Source of the DNA: an uncultured Pelagimonas sp.
Lineage (GTDB): Bacteria > Pseudomonadota > Alphaproteobacteria > Rhodobacterales > Rhodobacteraceae
Direction of reading: 5' to 3'
Length of the DNA: 64,000 nt
Assembly: GCF_947498515.1 (NCBI RefSeq)
Contig: NZ_CANMKO010000005.1
Coordinates: 62,001-126,000 of the forward strand
Shown here: piece after piece, positions 18,246 through 26,318 of the stretch
Layout of the letters: every line of letters begins with the position of its first letter
Position numbering within the stretch: position 1 is the first letter of the stretch
Position numbers and translations under genes: made by a program
Notes under the pieces: generated by a model
What the model saw: the letters and a program-made list of their open reading frames with translations, nothing else
What the model was told of the DNA's origin: nothing
Databases searched by the model: none

Positions 18246-19147
18246 AAGAGTTTCTGAAACGTTCCGAAGGGGTCTGGCTCTTTATCCATTCACCCGCCGC
18301 GATACTCGCGGCTTTGGTGGCTTTGCTCACATTTATAGGCGCGGCCTTTGCCCCGTGGATTGCCTCGGTGAACCCCTATGATCTTGGCTCATTTAGCCTG
18401 TTTGACGGGTTGTTGCCGCCGGTCTGGCAAGAGGGGGCTAACCCGAAATTCTTGCTGGGAACCGACGATCAGGGCCGTGATATGGTCTCATCAATTCTTT
18501 ACGGCGCGCGCCTATCGTTGATCATCGGGTTGTCGGCCATGGTGATTGCGACGGTGCTTGGCGTGGGTCTTGGGCTTGCGGCGGGGTATTACGGCGGGCG
18601 GTTTGACGCCGTGGTCATGCGCATTGCCGATATACAACTCGCCCTACCGGCGATTTTAACCGCACTGTTGATCGATGGGATTGCGCGCGGCGTGTTGCCC
18701 GCCGATATGCAGCAAGACCTGCGGATCGCGGTTCTAACCTTGGCGATTGCCTTGTCACTTTGGGTTAACTTTGCCCGTACCGCGCGCGCGTCGACCTTTG
18801 TGCAGATGCAAAAGGAGTATGTGCAGGCGGCGATTATCATGGGGCAGCGCCCCATCCGCGTTATGTTTGTGCATATTCTGCCCAATATCCTCGGGCCGCT
18901 TTTGGTCATAATGACCGTTGATCTGGCCTCGGCCATTTTGCTGGAGGCGACGCTGTCCTTCCTTGGCATTGGCTTGCCTGCTGATAGCCCCTCGCTCGGG
19001 ACGCTTATCAGGATCGGGATGCAGTTCATGTTGTCGGGGGAATGGTGGATTTTGTGGATTCCGACGCTGTTCCTTGTGGCGCTTGTGGTGTCGATCAACA
19101 TTCTTGGGGATTTCCTACGCGATGTCTTTAACCCGAGGTTGCGCTGA
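18242..19147 (+). CDS. Peptide-type ABC transporter permease (DppC-like)
   Basis: Second permease, 301 residues, with the family N-terminal helix (residues 17-40), the FLLGTDDQGRDMVSSILYGAR segment characteristic of DppC/OppC proteins split over the first periplasmic loop, and the EAA-type loop near residues 190-215 (KEYVQAAIIMGQRP). Overlaps its neighbours at both ends (ATGA upstream, TGATG downstream), so production is stoichiometrically coupled. Works as a heterodimer with the DppB-like protein. Confidence 0.92.
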   Translation: MKEFLKRSEGVWLFIHSPAAILAALVALLTFIGAAFAPWIASVNPYDLGSFSLFDGLLPPVWQEGANPKFLLGTDDQGRDMVSSILYGARLSLIIGLSAMVIATVLGVGLGLAAGYYGGRFDAVVMRIADIQLALPAILTALLIDGIARGVLPADMQQDLRIAVLTLAIALSLWVNFARTARASTFVQMQKEYVQAAIIMGQRPIRVMFVHILPNILGPLLVIMTVDLASAILLEATLSFLGIGLPADSPSLGTLIRIGMQFMLSGEWWILWIPTLFLVALVVSINILGDFLRDVFNPRLR

Positions 19148-20832
19148 TGCTTACTGTTGAAAACCTCACGGTTAAATTCCCGTCACGTTTTGGCGACATC
19201 ACCGCCATCGAGGATGTGTCGCTTTGTATCCAACCCGGCGAAATTCACGGTTTGGTTGGCGAAAGTGGCGCTGGCAAAAGCACCGTTGGCGCCGCGATTA
19301 TCGGGTTGTTGCAAACGCCAGGATATATCGCCGAGGGTGACCTCAAATTGGGCGACACCGATCTTCGCGCTCTTGATCCCGGTGAGGCCCACGCGCTTCG
19401 CGGCAAACGCATCTCGATGATTTTTCAGGACCCGCAGACAAGCCTGAATCCGCTGATGACGGTGGAAGACCAGCTGATTGAAACCATCCAAGCCCATGAG
19501 AATATTGGCACAACCGCCGCCCGCACCCGCGCCATCGACCTATTAGAAGAAATCGGGATCACCGGCGCGGCGGAACGGATCAAATCCTATCCGCACCAGT
19601 TTTCCGGCGGGATGCGCCAACGGGTGGTGATTGCCCTTGCGCTTTGTACCAATCCCGAATTGATCATCGCCGATGAACCGACCACCGCCTTGGACGTTGC
19701 GGTGCAAAGTCAGGTTCTGGACCTCATCCGCACCTTGGCGGATACCCGCAAAATCGGCTTTATTCTCATCACCCATGATATTGGTGTTATTGCACAAATT
19801 TCCGATAGCGTCACGGTTATGCGGCGGGGATGTGTGGTGGAAACCGGCAAAACGGCACAGGTTTTAGGGGCCCCGCAAGAGAGTTATACAATCGGGTTGA
19901 TGGATGCGGTTCCGCCGCTTGATCGCAAGCTGCGCCGCTTTCGCGTTCCCGAAGAAACCCATGACAGCGATGGGTCCGTGTCGCGGGCCGAGCAATGGTT
20001 GTTGCAAGGCCAGCAACAGAGCGAAATCGGCCTGACCATCGACGCGCTTCAGGTGCAATTCCCCGGTGTGCGCACCTCTTTGTTCCGGCGCCCCGAGCCG
20101 TTTACGGCGCTGCATTCCGTGAGTTTTGAGGTGAAACCGGGCAGTATCCTTGGCCTTGTCGGGGAAAGCGGATCGGGTAAATCGACACTGGCCAAAGCCA
20201 TCACAGGGTTGGTGCCGCCAAGCGGCGGCGAGATGAAATTGGGCGGCGACCCCTTGCCAACCGGCAAGGCGCGCGGGCGCCGACACCCGTCGCGACAGTT
20301 GATCCAAATGGTCTTTCAAGACCCCTATTCAAGCCTCAATTCCCGCCACCGCATCGGTGACATCCTGTCAGAACCGCTGTGGCTTTATGACCTTGTGCAA
20401 GACAAAGACGAACGCCGTGCTTTGGCGGCGGATATGCTTGATCTGGTTGGTATGGCTCCGGATGCAATCGACAAATACCCGCATCAGTTTTCTGGCGGTC
20501 AACGGCAACGGATCGCCGTGGCGCGGGCTTTGTTGGCGCGACCAAGGTTCTTGATTTGTGATGAGCCGACATCGGCCTTGGATGTGTCCATTCAGGCCGA
20601 AATCCTCAACCTGTTAAAGGACCTTCAGGAAAAGTTTGGCCTAACAATCCTCTTTATCAGTCACAATTTGGCCGTCGTGCGGCAGATGGCCGATGATATG
20701 GTGGTTTTGCGCCATGGCCGTATCGAAGAGTTTGGCCCGTCGGAGGTTTTGTTTGAAACGCCACAGGCCAGTTATACCCAGAAGTTGCTAGAGCTTACCC
20801 CGGTTATGCCCAAGGAGTGGAACAGCGCCTGA
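19147..20832 (+). CDS. Peptide-type ABC transporter, fused ATP-binding protein (DppD-DppF)
   Basis: 561-residue cytoplasmic protein with two complete ATPase domains, so one polypeptide replaces the usual DppD and DppF pair. Domain 1 (about 1-265): Walker [13 protein letters not shown], signature SGGMRQRV, Walker [14 protein letters not shown]. Domain 2 (about 295-555): [33 protein letters not shown]. All catalytic elements are intact in both. Overlaps the upstream permease gene by one base. It is the last gene of the importer operon and converges with the LuxR-type regulator gene, with only 7 bases between stops. Confidence 0.94.
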   Translation: MLTVENLTVKFPSRFGDITAIEDVSLCIQPGEIHGLVGESGAGKSTVGAAIIGLLQTPGYIAEGDLKLGDTDLRALDPGEAHALRGKRISMIFQDPQTSLNPLMTVEDQLIETIQAHENIGTTAARTRAIDLLEEIGITGAAERIKSYPHQFSGGMRQRVVIALALCTNPELIIADEPTTALDVAVQSQVLDLIRTLADTRKIGFILITHDIGVIAQISDSVTVMRRGCVVETGKTAQVLGAPQESYTIGLMDAVPPLDRKLRRFRVPEETHDSDGSVSRAEQWLLQGQQQSEIGLTIDALQVQFPGVRTSLFRRPEPFTALHSVSFEVKPGSILGLVGESGSGKSTLAKAITGLVPPSGGEMKLGGDPLPTGKARGRRHPSRQLIQMVFQDPYSSLNSRHRIGDILSEPLWLYDLVQDKDERRALAADMLDLVGMAPDAIDKYPHQFSGGQRQRIAVARALLARPRFLICDEPTSALDVSIQAEILNLLKDLQEKFGLTILFISHNLAVVRQMADDMVVLRHGRIEEFGPSEVLFETPQASYTQKLLELTPVMPKEWNSA

Positions 20833-20839
20833 CCACCCC

Positions 20840-21331
20840 TCAATCGTCTGACGATAAAAGCAAATCTTCGACCAGACCCGACAAAAGCTGTGCCCGGCCT
20901 TTGACACCGGCCTTGCGATAAATCGCATTGCATTGCGATTTGACGGTGCCTTCGGACGTGCCGCGCAGATCGGCGGTTTCCTTGGTTGAAAACCCTTTGA
21001 TGACCAACCAAGCCACGTCTTTTTCGGCATTGGTCAGGCCCCACCCCGCCAGTTTTTCGTCAACCGTCACAGCAAATGCACCCGCCGCAGAGCGGAGTGC
21101 CTGTTCTGCTTGATGCTGGCTGCGTCGGGCCTGAAGAACCGAAAAAACTCCTAAAACAGCCCCGAAAATCAATCCGATGCTGGCGGCAATTTCCAAAGCC
21201 TCGCGCATTTGCCAGCTATTGGCAGTGCGTTGCATACCCAAGAGCGACAAGGCCAAACTGACAACAAATGCCCCGGCACAGAGCACCTGAATTCCGACAA
21301 TGAGCCAAAGAAGGAGATTAGGTCGTTTCAA
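20840..21331 (-). CDS. Membrane-anchored LuxR-type (HTH) transcriptional regulator
   Basis: 163-residue protein with two predicted transmembrane helices (about 7-30 and 44-66) followed by a short linker and a LuxR/GerE helix-turn-helix (about 95-155: LTNAEKDVAWLVIKGFSTKE, then GTSEGTVKSQCNAIYRKAGV). There is no receiver or autoinducer domain, so DNA binding is tethered to the inner membrane, and any signal must come through the helices or a partner. It lies 43 bp downstream of the secreted proline-rich protein gene on the same strand, suggesting a two-gene operon in which the exported protein could act with it. Target genes unknown. Confidence 0.85.
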   Translation of the reverse strand: MKRPNLLLWLIVGIQVLCAGAFVVSLALSLLGMQRTANSWQMREALEIAASIGLIFGAVLGVFSVLQARRSQHQAEQALRSAAGAFAVTVDEKLAGWGLTNAEKDVAWLVIKGFSTKETADLRGTSEGTVKSQCNAIYRKAGVKGRAQLLSGLVEDLLLSSDD

Positions 21332-21374
21332 CCGACAATCTCCGATATCCAGCTATCCTGTTTTATGAACAGAT

Positions 21375-21830
21375 TCATTTATTAATTTGGCCCGACCTGT
21401 CCCCTGGCTTGTCACCGGGTGGCGGCGGTGGAGGAGATCCGGGAGGGCGTGGTGCCCCATTGCCTGGCCTAGGTTTCGCATGTCTGGGCGGCGGGCGCTT
21501 TTGGTCGTCTTCGTCTTGGCGCACACGAACCTTTTGGGTGGGTGCAGCAATACGGTGCCGTTTGTCATGCAAAACCACCCCAGTTCCACGGGAGATCAGC
21601 AACTCGCGTTCAAAAACCCCATCGCTTGCCGTCACTACTATGCGGCGCAACCATGTGTAGCGGGTCGAGATGACAGAATATCCTTGGTCTGCCAGCTCTT
21701 GGATGATTTCATCGCTAACTGTCTGAGCCTTGGACGAAACCGGAGTAAAACACGCGAGGACGAGTATCAAAGCGAGAAGAGAACGAGATAGGTGGCCTAG
21801 CCTTGTTTTTCGGGTACCTGTCAACATCAT
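21375..21830 (-). CDS. Secreted proline-rich protein of unknown function
   Basis: 151 residues: an N-terminal signal peptide (residues 1-36, hydrophobic LLALILVLACF, cleavage near SSKAQT), a compact domain at about 37-95 with the pattern ELADQGYSVISTRYTWLRRI and a beta-rich part like small PepSY-type modules found in Rhodobacteraceae, then a low-complexity tail rich in Pro, Lys, Arg and Gly (PPGSPPPPPPGDKPGD). The tail may span or bind peptidoglycan. ATG at 21830 or the next codon. It precedes the membrane-bound LuxR-type regulator. I recognise no catalytic residues; function unknown. Confidence 0.7.
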   Translation of the reverse strand: MMLTGTRKTRLGHLSRSLLALILVLACFTPVSSKAQTVSDEIIQELADQGYSVISTRYTWLRRIVVTASDGVFERELLISRGTGVVLHDKRHRIAAPTQKVRVRQDEDDQKRPPPRHAKPRPGNGAPRPPGSPPPPPPGDKPGDRSGQINK

Positions 21831-22589
21831 GTCTAATCCATTTTCGGATTTTCAATCATAGCGTGTCTACGAGGAAATGCCATCGCTCAATTTTGCTGTC
21901 TTTTGAACGCAGTGATGTGGGCCTGAGGAGATTGGGTCAAACCGTTCCCATGCGCGTGGAGTCGGATTGCCCGGCGTTCGGGCCAAAGCGATAGGGAATC
22001 GACTGGCTACGCGAGTTTGATTGAGGCAATTTGACCAGCGCACCGCTTTGGGACTGCTGGATGTGTAGGTACCTCGGGCGGCTGGTTGAATTGGGTGCAA
22101 ATCCCGCGCGTACATTTGCAATTTCCTCGGCGTGATTGCGGGCTGGTGAAAATGGCGGGGTCATATCGTCTTCCAGTCTTTGATTGGGTGCCTTGGGTCG
22201 AAATGGCACGCATTTGATCACCTTGCAGTCGCTTGATTGCCCTGTTTTGCGCCTGCTCGAGGTGAGCGGAAACGCAGGCGCAAAACAGTTTCCCGTGAGT
22301 GGGACGCGCTTTGAGGGTGCCCGAAATACAGGCCCCCATTAACGGTTGGGCGCAGCGGAAATTCCCACGGACGCACGACCGCCACGACCGGCTGCCTATA
22401 TGCTTATCCATTGCGGGGCACATATTTCACCGATCTAGGATCATGGAGTGTGTCACGAGACGTGGCTGATCCTGTCTGTGATCAAAAACTGAATTTTTCG
22501 GGCTCGGCTATCGGCCAAAAGTTCGTTGTGCGGCTTTCAAACCCTAGAAAGACGCGCATAAACTTTAGGTATAGGGGCGGATTGGGCCG
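21831..22589. other. 759-bp stretch without a convincing gene, containing a strong hairpin
   Basis: Open frames on the minus strand (for example 22007-22423 and 21937-22221) have amino-acid compositions rich in Ser, Arg, Thr and Gln that look untranslated, and no family similarity. One short minus-strand frame starting at ATG 22164 (MTPPFSPARNHAEEIANVRA, about 75 residues to 21937) has a GGAAG about seven bases upstream and could be a real small gene, but I cannot support it further. The notable feature is the inverted repeat at 22242-22288. Possibly the remains of a lost gene or small mobile element, or a non-coding RNA locus. Confidence 0.5.
22242..22288. repeat. 14-bp perfect inverted repeat (hairpin) in non-coding DNA
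   Basis: CTGTTTTGCGCCTG at 22242-22255 and its exact complement CAGGCGCAAAACAG at 22275-22288, separated by 19 bases. No U-tract follows on either strand. It sits well away from the ends of the flanking genes (411 bp from one, 301 bp from the other), so a simple terminator is a poor explanation; an RNA structure, a binding site or an element end are alternatives. Confidence 0.7.
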
Positions 22590-23345
22590 TTATCCGACCA
22601 GATCGCAGTTAAACAACCGACCAAATTGCGGGTTTGGGGCGTCTACCCTCGCGAGACGTTGCATGTGCCAAGCCAGGGCCTGATTGCTGGAAATGACCGG
22701 ACGGTTGAGCCGGTCTTCAAGCAAGGGAATGATATCGAGACAGCGCAGGTTGGTGCAGGAAATTACGATCACATCACAGGGGGAATGGGCCGCGACACGT
22801 TCAGCCGCCCGGACGATGGAAGCAGGGGTGATGCGGGCGACCGTTGGGTCATCACCTTCTTCGAAAGAAGCAAGGCAGCTGATGTCGAATCCGGCGGCCT
22901 CGAGTTTAAGGCGCATGCGCTCCGAGACTTGTGGAATATAGGGGGTGATAAATCCGACCTGCCGGGCCTTGAGGCTTTGGCACGCGGCAATGATAGCTTT
23001 GAGCGGGTCGGTGACTTTGGCGCGGGGAAAGACGGATTGAATGGACTTGGCCACACGGTCGGAGCCAATCACAGTTGATGCGGACGTACAGCCATAGCCG
23101 ATCACATCAAACCCCAATGACGGCGGAAGCAATCGCGCCGCGGCCGGTAGGTCAGCCTCCATTTGGCCCAGTGTTTCAGGGCGGATGTCAGACACCATAG
23201 GGATGCGGCTATGGTATAGGGCGACACCGTCCAGCGCCATCATTCGCGCGAACTCAGGCTCAAGCGTTTCGTCCGTTTCAAGAACGATGGCCCCAAATGT
23301 GGCGTGCGTTCCGATCCCATCATCGGTGTCGAAATCTAACTTCAT
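22590..23345 (-). CDS. Asp/Glu racemase superfamily enzyme (maleate isomerase / arylmalonate decarboxylase type)
   Basis: 251-residue cytoplasmic enzyme with two pseudosymmetric halves and the two catalytic cysteines of the superfamily: Cys86 in GYGCTSAS and Cys197 in ISCTNLRC. Members isomerise maleate, racemise amino acids or hydantoins, or decarboxylate malonates; EutA of ectoine degradation clusters belongs here. It is the last gene of a minus-strand operon after the PLP lyase and M24 hydrolase genes, with a 9-bp gap to the latter, so it probably handles an amino or dicarboxylic acid intermediate from them. Superfamily sure, reaction open. Confidence 0.85.
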   Translation of the reverse strand: MKLDFDTDDGIGTHATFGAIVLETDETLEPEFARMMALDGVALYHSRIPMVSDIRPETLGQMEADLPAAARLLPPSLGFDVIGYGCTSASTVIGSDRVAKSIQSVFPRAKVTDPLKAIIAACQSLKARQVGFITPYIPQVSERMRLKLEAAGFDISCLASFEEGDDPTVARITPASIVRAAERVAAHSPCDVIVISCTNLRCLDIIPLLEDRLNRPVISSNQALAWHMQRLARVDAPNPQFGRLFNCDLVG

Positions 23346-23354
23346 CTTGGTCCC

Positions 23355-24521
23355 TTAGATCACCGGCAATTCTGGCGCGGCCCGCGTTGTCAGCAATTCG
23401 GCCCCGCTGGCGCGGATCACAATGTTTTCTTCATGCACCATAATGCGCCCATCGCCGTACCCAAGCGAAGGTTCCAGCGTCAGAACCATGTTTTCCTCAA
23501 TCACTGTGTCGTCAAACGCCGCATGAGAGGGCCATTCGGTAAGCTGCATGCCCAAGCCATGACCCAAACGGCCCACGTCTCCGCCTTGCTCGTCCATCTC
23601 GCGGATCACCCTGCTCATCGTATGAAACAACTCGGCGCAGGTCATGCCGGGGCGGGCCGTTTCCAACCCGGCTTCGGTGGCGCGCCAGAGCACGTCATAG
23701 GCCCGGCGCGACTGATCATCGGCCTGTCCAATGGCAAAGTTGCGGTCAAAATCGCAAAAATACCCACCCCATGTGGCACCGGTGTCCAACATGACAATAT
23801 CACCCTTGGCCAAGGGTTTGGCGGTTGGAGGGGAAATCACATCGACATACCCACCCTGCGCTGCACCACCGACAAGGTACGGCACATCATCGGCACCCTG
23901 AGCAAGCACCTCTTGTCGAAATGCCCGGAACAGATCGTCAAAAGGGACGCCGGGCCGCGCCATATCGGGCATGGCGGCGAAACTGCGAGAGCCGATGGCG
24001 CAAATATGGGCGAGCTTTTCAATCTCAGCCTCAGATTTAACCATCCGCAACCGGCGGATCAGCGCCGTGGCATCCGTTACTTTTAGTCCCGGCAACGCCT
24101 TGATCAAACGTTCATAATCGCCAAGCGGCATCCGCAATCCGGTTTCATGCCCCTTTAGCACGCCAAGCGTTTTGCCCTTTTGTGCCAAAGGGTGAAGAAG
24201 GTCAGTGAGCAGGGAAATGCCATCGTCGGTGGGGGCTGGTGCGCTCCAGGTGCGGATGTCGTCGATCCACGTGCTGCGCATTAACGCCGCGCCAATCTCG
24301 GGGATGACCGCGATGGGTTTGCCCGTCGCAGGAACAACGAGAAACCAAGGCCGCGTCGGGCTTTGCCAAAACAGCGTGTGAAACCCGGTGAAATAGCGTA
24401 GTTCGGCCTCGCTCATCAAAAGCACGGCATCCAACCCTTGCGCGCCCATTAGGGTCTGCGCGGCATGCAACCGGCGGTCAAACTCTGCATCCTCAAATCC
24501 ACGCGGCGGGGCCTTAGACAT
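23355..24521 (-). CDS. M24-family hydrolase (Xaa-Pro peptidase / creatinase / ectoine hydrolase type)
   Basis: 388-residue protein with a creatinase-like N-terminal domain (about 1-145) and the pita-bread catalytic domain. Metal ligands are all present: Asp in MLDTGATW, Asp in CDFDRNFA, His in GRLGHGLG, Glu in TLEPSLG and Glu in VHEENIVI, so this is a metallohydrolase rather than a metal-free creatinase. The ATG at 24521 (MSKAPPRG) overlaps the upstream lyase gene by 8 nt. It could open a cyclic or N-substituted amino acid, giving a substrate for the PLP lyase. Ectoine hydrolase is one option, but the deacetylase partner is missing here. Confidence 0.87.
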   Translation of the reverse strand: MSKAPPRGFEDAEFDRRLHAAQTLMGAQGLDAVLLMSEAELRYFTGFHTLFWQSPTRPWFLVVPATGKPIAVIPEIGAALMRSTWIDDIRTWSAPAPTDDGISLLTDLLHPLAQKGKTLGVLKGHETGLRMPLGDYERLIKALPGLKVTDATALIRRLRMVKSEAEIEKLAHICAIGSRSFAAMPDMARPGVPFDDLFRAFRQEVLAQGADDVPYLVGGAAQGGYVDVISPPTAKPLAKGDIVMLDTGATWGGYFCDFDRNFAIGQADDQSRRAYDVLWRATEAGLETARPGMTCAELFHTMSRVIREMDEQGGDVGRLGHGLGMQLTEWPSHAAFDDTVIEENMVLTLEPSLGYGDGRIMVHEENIVIRASGAELLTTRAAPELPVI

Positions 24522-25707
24522 GGTCGGCCCCCTGCAGAATTGCGTTGAAGATTTCAGGGTCTGTGACACCTTCGGAGCCAATCAAAAGCACCCGCGATTT
24601 GGCATCCAAGCCCAGCGTTTTTGATAGGGTTTCGTTTTGGCGTGCTGCGATCACGGCGGCCAGCCCGGCAACCGCACTTTCGCCAGCGTGGATAACCGGG
24701 TCGCCAAAGGCGGGGCGGGCGAGAAGCCGGACGGTTGGAGCGACGATGCTATCGGGGATGACAATGAAATCTGACGCCTCTTCTGCGAGAATGTCCCAAG
24801 CCATAGAAGACGGTTCGCCACAGGAGAGGCCCGCCATGATGGTTTCGTCGTGAATGGCGACGGTGGTGGCCTCGCCCGCCTTGGCGCTTGCAAACAAACA
24901 GGCGGCGCGGTCCGGTTCGACGATCACCACGCGCGGGGATTGGTCGCCGTAATACTGGCGCAGAGCAGCGGCAACCGAAGCGGCCAATCCCCCGACGCCG
25001 CCTTGCAAAAACACATGGGTTGGCGGCGCGGTTAACTCGTCGCAGGTTTCGCGGGTCATCACGCCGTACCCGGCCATCACGTCGCGCGGTGGCTCGGTAT
25101 ATCCGGGCCATGACGTGTCGGACACCACAAACCAACCGTTGTTCTCGGCCTCTTGTTTCGCCAGATGGACTGAGGCATCGTAGTCGCCCTCAATGCGCAC
25201 AACATCCGCCCCAAGATCACGCATCGCTGTGGCGCGGCCTTCGCTAACTTCGGCGTGGATATAAATTCGGCACGGGGCACCAACCCGTTGACAGCCCCAA
25301 GCCAATGAGCGGCCATGGTTGCCATCGGTGGCGGACACCAAAGTGATCTTGGCGCAGTCCTCCTTGAAATGGCCCTTGCGGATGTCCTCCAAGGAAACCG
25401 CTTGCCCGGTTGCTTTACCGATTTCGCGCTGGAGCACGCGCATCGCGGCGTAGGACCCGCCAAGCGCCTTGAAACTGCCCAAGCCAAATCGCGGCCCCTC
25501 GTCTTTGTAGTCGATCCGCGCAACACCCAGCGTGTCGGCCAATCCGGTTAAAGCAACCAACGGAGTTGCGGCATAGCCATCCCAAGCCATGATCTCTTGT
25601 TGCGCAGCGGTAAAATCCTCGGGGCTCAAGACTTGATAAGCGGCCTTGGCCGGAGACGGCGATCCGGGTGTGTGTTCAATAGCTGCGGCGGCGAAGGTGG
25701 CGAACAT
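24514..25707 (-). CDS. PLP-dependent lyase, diaminopropionate ammonia-lyase type
   Basis: 397-residue fold-type II PLP enzyme. The segment YKDEGPRFGLGSFKALGGSY holds the Schiff-base Lys and closely follows the diaminopropionate ammonia-lyase signature; the phosphate-binding glycine loop GGVGGLAAS follows near residue 230. Such enzymes eliminate ammonia from 2,3-diaminopropionate or related beta-substituted amino acids to give an alpha-keto acid. First gene of the minus-strand operon, divergent from the Lrp/AsnC regulator 125 bp away. The precise amino acid is not determined; threonine dehydratase-like activity (as EutB in ectoine clusters) is an alternative. Confidence 0.87.
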   Translation of the reverse strand: MFATFAAAAIEHTPGSPSPAKAAYQVLSPEDFTAAQQEIMAWDGYAATPLVALTGLADTLGVARIDYKDEGPRFGLGSFKALGGSYAAMRVLQREIGKATGQAVSLEDIRKGHFKEDCAKITLVSATDGNHGRSLAWGCQRVGAPCRIYIHAEVSEGRATAMRDLGADVVRIEGDYDASVHLAKQEAENNGWFVVSDTSWPGYTEPPRDVMAGYGVMTRETCDELTAPPTHVFLQGGVGGLAASVAAALRQYYGDQSPRVVIVEPDRAACLFASAKAGEATTVAIHDETIMAGLSCGEPSSMAWDILAEEASDFIVIPDSIVAPTVRLLARPAFGDPVIHAGESAVAGLAAVIAARQNETLSKTLGLDAKSRVLLIGSEGVTDPEIFNAILQGADHV

Positions 25708-25744
25708 AAAGGTATCCTAGTGCTGAGTTACCCTAAGTCGTAGC

Positions 25745-25830
25745 GCAAAAATCTGGCCATGAGACGCCGATTTTCGCCGGATTTGGGAGGAAAAAGATTG
25801 CATAGCGCGACGCTTGCGATGATTTTCGTC
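25745..25830. promoter_or_regulatory. Candidate Lrp/AsnC binding region
   Basis: In the 125-bp gap between the divergent lyase and AsnC genes, GATTTTCGCC (25769-25778) recurs as GATTTTCGTC (25821-25830), and GCAAAAATC (25745-25753) is a near inverted copy of the first. Repeated, loosely symmetric AT-rich sites around the start of an autoregulated Lrp-type gene fit such proteins. Repeats seen; binding inferred. Confidence 0.3.
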
Positions 25831-25832
25831 AC

Positions 25833-26282
25833 ATGGATGACAAAGATCTCGAGATTTTGAAAATGGTACAGGAAGACGCCCGCCTAACGGCGGATGCGAT
25901 CAGCCTGCAACTTGGCCTATCGGCACCAGCCGTGCAAAAACGGTTGAAGAAGCTTAGGGACAGCGGGGTGATCGACCGGGAAATCGCGGTGCTCAATCCT
26001 GCGAAACTGGGGCGTGAGATGACCATCATCGCCGAGGTCATTTTGGAACGCGAAAGCCGCGCGCATCTTGAGGCGTTCAAACGCAAGATGCAAAGCGCGG
26101 ATTGTGTGCAACAGTGTTACTACACCACCGGCGAGGCGGATTTTCTGTTGATCCTGACGGTGGCGGATATCAAGGAATATGAAGCGTTTACAGAGCGCTA
26201 TTTCTTTGATGAATCCAATATTAGCCGGTTCAACACCTCGGTCGTTATGGACCGGGTTAAGGTGTCGTTGGACGTTTTGTAA
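25833..26282 (+). CDS. Lrp/AsnC-family transcriptional regulator
   Basis: 149 residues, normal for the family: N-terminal helix-turn-helix at about 1-55 (LTADAISLQLGLSAPAVQKRLKKL) and the RAM ligand-binding and oligomerisation domain at about 65-147 (CVQQCYYTTGEADFLLILTV). Divergent from the PLP lyase operon and convergent with the TRAP transporter genes, from which it is separated by a strong bidirectional terminator. It most likely senses the amino compound catabolised by the lyase/M24/racemase enzymes, like the DoeX/AsnC regulators of ectoine clusters. Confidence 0.9.
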   Translation: MDDKDLEILKMVQEDARLTADAISLQLGLSAPAVQKRLKKLRDSGVIDREIAVLNPAKLGREMTIIAEVILERESRAHLEAFKRKMQSADCVQQCYYTTGEADFLLILTVADIKEYEAFTERYFFDESNISRFNTSVVMDRVKVSLDVL

Positions 26283-26315
26283 ACCGGGGCCGCAGGGATT
26301 GCAGCGGCCCCGTTT
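26281..26315. terminator. Bidirectional terminator between AsnC and TRAP genes
   Basis: GGGGCCGC (26286-26293) pairs with GCGGCCCC (26304-26311), and AAAC (26281-26284) with GTTT (26312-26315) around one bulged C. Placed exactly between two convergent genes, with A- and T-rich ends giving short U-runs in both directions. Confidence 0.75.
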
Positions 26316-26318
26316 GGA

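Noticed and set aside
21937-22423. Overlapping minus-strand frames in the orphan stretch (138 and 94 codons)
   Set aside because: Low-complexity Ser/Thr/Arg/Gln-rich products with no recognisable domain. Kept only as a note in the intergenic entry; a real small gene from 22164 cannot be excluded.
22590-25707. Assignment of the racemase/M24/lyase genes as an ectoine degradation (eut/doe) operon
   Set aside because: The deacetylase (DoeB/EutE) and cyclodeaminase (EutC) are missing and the PLP enzyme has the diaminopropionate lyase signature, so a firm ectoine call is not supported.
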